From Verticillium longisporum (Eukaryota; Ascomycota; Sordariomycetes; Glomerellales; Plectosphaerellaceae), in assembly GCA_019188255.1 (NCBI GenBank), contig JAETXT010000006.1, positions 2,480,001 to 2,544,000 on the forward strand: 64,000 bases of DNA, given 5' to 3'. Of the stretch, positions 59,986-64,000 are shown in pieces. Positions within the stretch are counted from its first letter, which is position 1. Each line of letters begins with the position of its first letter. Under the pieces are notes generated by a model that saw only the letters and a list, made by a program, of their open reading frames with translations, searched no databases and was not told the DNA's origin. The position numbers were made by a program, and so were the translations under genes.

Positions 59986-62900
59986 ATGAGGTTCAACTCT
60001 GTTGCAGCCCTTCTTGGGGCTGCTGCCGCTGTTCAAGCTCTTCCAGCCATTGAAGAGCGCGCACAATATGCCAACTCCTCCATCGAAGCCCCGAAGCAGC
60101 AGGGGTTTGAAGTTGTCATTGTCTACGCCCGTCCTGCCGAGGGATGCCCGGCCAAGCCCGCTCACTGCGATGCTGGTGCCCACGATGACCACAAGGCGTA
60201 CGAGGCTCCTTCTCTTCCCGAGCCCTCCATCGCTGAAGATCATGGAGACTCTGGCTTCAAGGGAAGCAAGACTGCTACCCTTGAGCACGATGCTCCCATG
60301 GCCACCCTTACCCCCGCCATCCACTGGAACTATGACACTCGCCCGGCCACGAACGTCATTCCCATCGCCCCTGAGAATGCCTCCGAGATGTTTTACGGCA
60401 TCACTGGTATGGCATAATTCTCTATCAGCTTCTCACATTCGATAGCTAACCCAAATTCACTCAGATCCTTCCAAGGCCGGTCACTTCGCCTTCCTGACCT
60501 ACTACTTCAAGAGCCCCTCGGTTAACCTCGACCACTGTGACCACGTGACGAACGTCAAGTATGACTCGGATGAACTGACGATCGGTTTCGGCTCCGAAGA
60601 GGCATACGAGCACGCTGTCTCTACCTGGGCTGATGACGAAGATGTCATCCTCATTGTGTACGTCCCTGGCTGCGGCGACTACGCCAAGGGCGATCGCTGC
60701 TACTTCCAGGTCAAGGCTCTCTCTTACAAGAAGGGCGACCTCGTCATTGTCGCCGGTGGTAAGCCTTGTCACCCGGATGACGTTATCTCCAAGGGTGAGA
60801 CCGAATGGGGTTGGTGGACTCCTCGCGACGATGGCCATGGCCCCAAGAGCCCGAGCACCAAGACCCTGCCTGGCGTCGGAGGGCAGGGCACGACCAGCTC
60901 TGCCAGGCCCACGACCACTGCTCGCGCCCAAAACACCCAGTCTGGTGCCTCCTTCGCCTGGGGTGGCGGCTCGACGTCCATTGTGACTGCTACCACCGTA
61001 GGGGGTTCGTCGCCCTCTGGCAGCGCCTCTGCCGGACCTTCGGCCTCTGGATCCGGCTCGTCTCCTTCCAACTCTCAAGGCCCCTCTGGCACATCTGCTC
61101 CTGGAGCTGGTAGCACATCGGCTGGCTTTGCTGCGGCCAAGCCCGACTGCAATGCCCCTGTCGACACCAAGTACGGTTTGCCCTCAGCCTGTTGGGGTGA
61201 GCTCTTCGACTACGACCTTGACACTGATCTCGGCTATGAACCCTTGAGTGCGGATTACAAGACTTTCGCTCTTACTCTCGCCCCCGAGCTTGATGACTAT
61301 GCCGAGGCCGACGGGGAGACCTTCGACGGCGATTTCTGGAAGACAAAAAAACGGGGAATCAATGTCCTGAACAAGCGTTCCTGTGGCTTCCTGTGTGACA
61401 TTGTCGACACGTATGTTGTCCAGCCCATCAAGCAGGGGTACAAGACTGCCCAAGAAGCGAGCTCTATTCATGGCAGCATCAACAAGGAAGTCAGTTGGAA
61501 GCTTCCTGACTCCTCCTCCAATGATCCCGATGCCAAGACCCTCAAGGATCCTGAGACCAAACAGGTCACTTCTCCGTGGGGTGACTCGATTCTTCTCAAG
61601 GCTTTCGGAAACCAGGAGGGCGATGAAAACAAGAAGCTCAATGGCTACATGAACGTCTTCTGCGTTGGCTGTGGTGTTTCCGGCAGCGCCAAGCTCGCTG
61701 GCCGCGCTGCCTGGACTCCCCTCGGTGGTGTCTTCACCCAGGGCGAGGTTGAGGTGAACACGGACATCAAGTTCGTACTCAAGCTCGGCATCGACGCCCA
61801 GATGAGCTACAAGCGAGAGTTCAGTCACACGCTTCTGAATGTCGGCCTCCCTGGTCTGTCCTACGGTGTCGTTACCATCGGTCCTCGCATCACCGTTGGC
61901 TCCCGCGTTGAGCTTGAGGCCGAGGCCAAGGGCAAGCTTCTTGCCGGTGCCGAGATGGGCCTGCAGAACGCACACGTGCTCATTGACTTTGTCAACCCCT
62001 CCAACAGCAAGCGCAACGGCTGGGACCCCTACTTCAAGCCAGTCTTCGAGGCCGAGGGCGAGATTATGCTCGCTGCGACTCTGGGCCTGCCCATCGGTAT
62101 CCGCTGCGGTCTCCAGATCAGCCAGTGGGACAAGTCCGTCGGTCTCATCGACGAGCCCTCGATCAAGGGTGTTGCGCAGGTGGCTGCCTCCATCGAGCTG
62201 ACTGAGGAGAAGAAATTTGCCGCCGGATTCAAGGACATTGACGGCTGCACGGGCATTAGCACCCAGATCAGCTGGAGGAACAAGCTGTTCATTGACATCT
62301 TCGGAACCACTGAGATTCCCCTGCTGGACACTGATGATAGACCGCTTGCCCGCGGTTGCATTCCGTAAGTTTTTCCCAACTTATTCGAGAGCTTGTCACC
62401 GAGTGAGCACCGACTAACAAGAAGCAGCCTCCCTGGTGTTCCTGGCCAGGAGCCTTCCGCCACCGCCGACCCTACGGCTTCTGCCACGCCTTCCAACCCC
62501 GCGACTCCGTCCAACCCCGCAACCCCTGGAACGTCCAACCTTCCTACGGATCCCGAGAACCCAACTGATCCTACCGATCCTGAGGGGCCCACCGATCCCA
62601 CCGACCCCGTGGACCCCGAGGACCCCACTGATCCCACCGACCCCGAGGATCCCACCGATCCCGAGGATCCCACCGACCCCGAGGATCCCACCGACCCCGA
62701 GGATCCCACTGAACCCACCGACCCCGAGGAGAACCCGGAGGACGGCGGCGAGGAGAACCCCGAAGACAGTGGCGAGGAGAACCCCGAAGACGGTGGCGAG
62801 GAGAACCCCGAGGATGTCGATGGTGGCTCTGAGGAGGACTTCGAGAACTCTGACTTCCAGGAAGCCACCAAGGTCCGCGCTCGTCAGGCAACCACATCTG

Positions 62901-63622
62901 CTGTGGTTACCACCCCTGCAAACATCACGGGCAAGGTCGTCGACATCACCTCCAAGATCAAGGGCAATGGCACCAGCGTCCTGAGCTACACCCCTGAGAC
63001 CCTCCCCAACCGCCCTTACAACACAAGCACCGGTTATGACCTTGCGCTTCTAGTTGATCCTGAGGCCACTACCATGATCGTCTCCTGCTCCAACGGCAAC
63101 ATGTACGCCTTTGGTGTCGATGGCGAGGATAATGAGCACTGCTCTGAGATGTGGTCGGCCAAGAACGACGTCCTCGTCACCGACGGTAGCCAGCGTCTCA
63201 TGCATTACTACAACAACTCCATGTCCGCCGTCGGCGTCTCTCGCCTCCGTCTCGACGACCAGGAGAACATCCCCTCGGCTGGTGTCGTCGTCGCCTTTGC
63301 TCCCTATAGCGAGGATGACAAGACCGATGACTACTTCTACCTGGCTGTCGATCCCAATGAGCAGGTTTTCTACCTGCTTGTCTGTGACTTTGAGGACAAC
63401 TCGGGTTCCAAGATCTTCCTCGCCAAGGACCCTGAGGACGGTGCCGCCATGCTCATGAGCGAGGATCTCCAGTACACTGTCACTGGTGGCAAGGTCACCG
63501 GATGCTACCCGCTCACCCTGATGCAGGGCGAGTACGCGGCCGGCGACGACTACACGACCCTCAGCGAGGCTTCTGACTCGGAGGAGTGGGACCTTGAGGA
63601 TGACTGGTTTGAGGAGGAGTGA
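59986..63622 (+). CDS. Very large secreted protein with Pro/Thr/Asp/Glu repeat linker
   Basis: Exons are 59986-60406, 60465-62364 and 62428-63622 (3516 nt, 1171 residues, no frame breaks). A signal peptide (about 1-18) is followed by an N-terminal region with 'FAFLTYYFKSPSVNLDHCDH' and cysteines. Next comes a Ser/Gly/Thr-rich linker (about 295-370). The middle domain of about 350 residues includes 'VNTDIKFVLKLGIDAQMSYK' and 'SRVELEAEAKGKLLAGAEMGL'. A tandem repeat region of PTDPED units and EENPEDGG units (about 800-875) follows, then a C-terminal domain with 'DLALLVDPEATTMIVSCSNG' and an acidic tail. A dibasic KKR site (near 440) may be a processing point. The layout recalls uncharacterised fungal secreted proteins with DUF7029/DUF7223-type domains; I am not certain of that match. 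A cell-wall or extracellular role is inferred from the signal peptide and composition. Confidence 0.85.
62548..62815 (+). repeat. In-frame coding tandem repeat (PTDPED and ENPEDGGE units)
   Basis: Degenerate 9- and 18-bp repeats (units such as CCCACCGACCCCGAGGAT) encode PTD/PED triplets. They are followed by three roughly 24-27-bp units encoding GEENPEDG-type repeats. Both are in frame within the large secreted protein. Repeats of this kind change length easily by slippage. Confidence 0.85.
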
Positions 63623-64000
63623 GGCATGAGATGAAGAGAGGAGCAACGACTCACGTCCGCGAAGCATAGTTTCCTCTTTCTAATTTCCTTCACGAGCATA
63701 CGGACGATTGCAAATGGTTCACACTACAAGACTCTCTGATGAGATCGACCGCATGTAAAGTATATCATATATTCTTAATCACTCACCCTGGCTCAAATCT
63801 CCTCATCTTTGTCCTCGTAAACTCTGAGCCCAGCTGGCGGTATTACCTTTCCGAATCTTCCGGCGGGTTGCGAGACTGGCGACTCAAGATTGCCCATAGT
63901 TGCCGTCGTATGCACCCTTGTCTTTGTGAAGTTCCATGTGTCAGTTCAAACTCGCAAGATCGAAGAGCCGGAATGGCCCGGCAAAACGGCACTTTAACTC
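63623..64000. other. Right edge, possible 3' end of a minus-strand gene
   Basis: On the minus strand, 63897 to 63793 reads MGNLESPVSQPAGRFGKVIP followed by PAGLRVYEDKDEEI and a stop, which has the look of a conserved protein C-terminus. The frame upstream continues without a stop for about 30 more bases. The rest of the gene, if real, would lie beyond the window. Family not recognised. Confidence 0.3.

Overview
The window looks like nuclear DNA from a filamentous ascomycete (Pezizomycotina, most likely Sordariomycetes). The evidence is: many short spliceosomal introns of about 45-175 nt with GTAAGT/GTACGT-type donors and CTAAC/CTGAC branch sites; a dispersed single 5S rRNA gene; a Zn2Cys6 regulator; a fungal P450; and secreted plant-cell-wall or protein-degrading enzymes. 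The species cannot be named from the sequence alone. A pectin lyase and several secreted proteins suggest a plant- or litter-associated lifestyle (inference).

Layout. 1-6.7 kb: RAD57-type recombination protein, the Rab GTPase YPT1 (five exons) and a nicotinamide-nucleotide adenylyltransferase-like gene. 9-11.6 kb: seven-exon Zn2Cys6 transcription factor. 11.6-15.1 kb: gene-poor, with a tRNA-Arg(ACG), tandem repeats and a possible gene remnant. 15.1-19.7 kb: cytochrome P450 and secreted M14 carboxypeptidase. 19.7-23 kb: a variant 5S rRNA gene and a methionine-rich secreted protein. 23.8-27.4 kb (minus): CAX-family cation/H+ exchanger of the VNX1/YNL321w type. 29.1-30.4 kb: proteasome ATPase RPT6. 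31-34 kb (minus): rhodanese-PTP tyrosine phosphatase. 34-39.2 kb: long gene-free divergent region with poly-G and microsatellites. 39.2-42.4 kb: TCP11/SOK1-like protein. 44.2-47 kb: M1 aminopeptidase. 47.4-48.8 kb (minus): ALG2 mannosyltransferase. 49.5-52.5 kb: secreted cysteine-containing protein, EFM-type methyltransferase and Nudix ADP-sugar hydrolase. 53.3-57.3 kb: decayed island with two LTR copies, a truncated vanillyl-alcohol-oxidase-type flavoprotein gene and another remnant. 57.5-63.6 kb: pectin lyase and a 1171-residue secreted repeat protein.

Most genes are unrelated housekeeping or secreted functions in mixed orientations. I see no operon-like or biosynthetic-cluster organisation.

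Two points govern how the annotation should be read. First, nine genes carry twelve single-base reading-frame breaks. All are equivalent to one missing base and most lie in G, C or A/T runs, including in essential genes such as RPT6 and ALG2. The exon sums are off by exactly the predicted amount, so these are most likely homopolymer undercalls in the assembly. Second, the aminopeptidase has a dense patch of unusual substitutions plus a stop codon next to its active site.

The most biologically interesting items are the methionine-rich secreted protein with MxM motifs, the 5S rRNA variant with compensatory stem changes, and the LTR-truncated flavoprotein oxidase gene.
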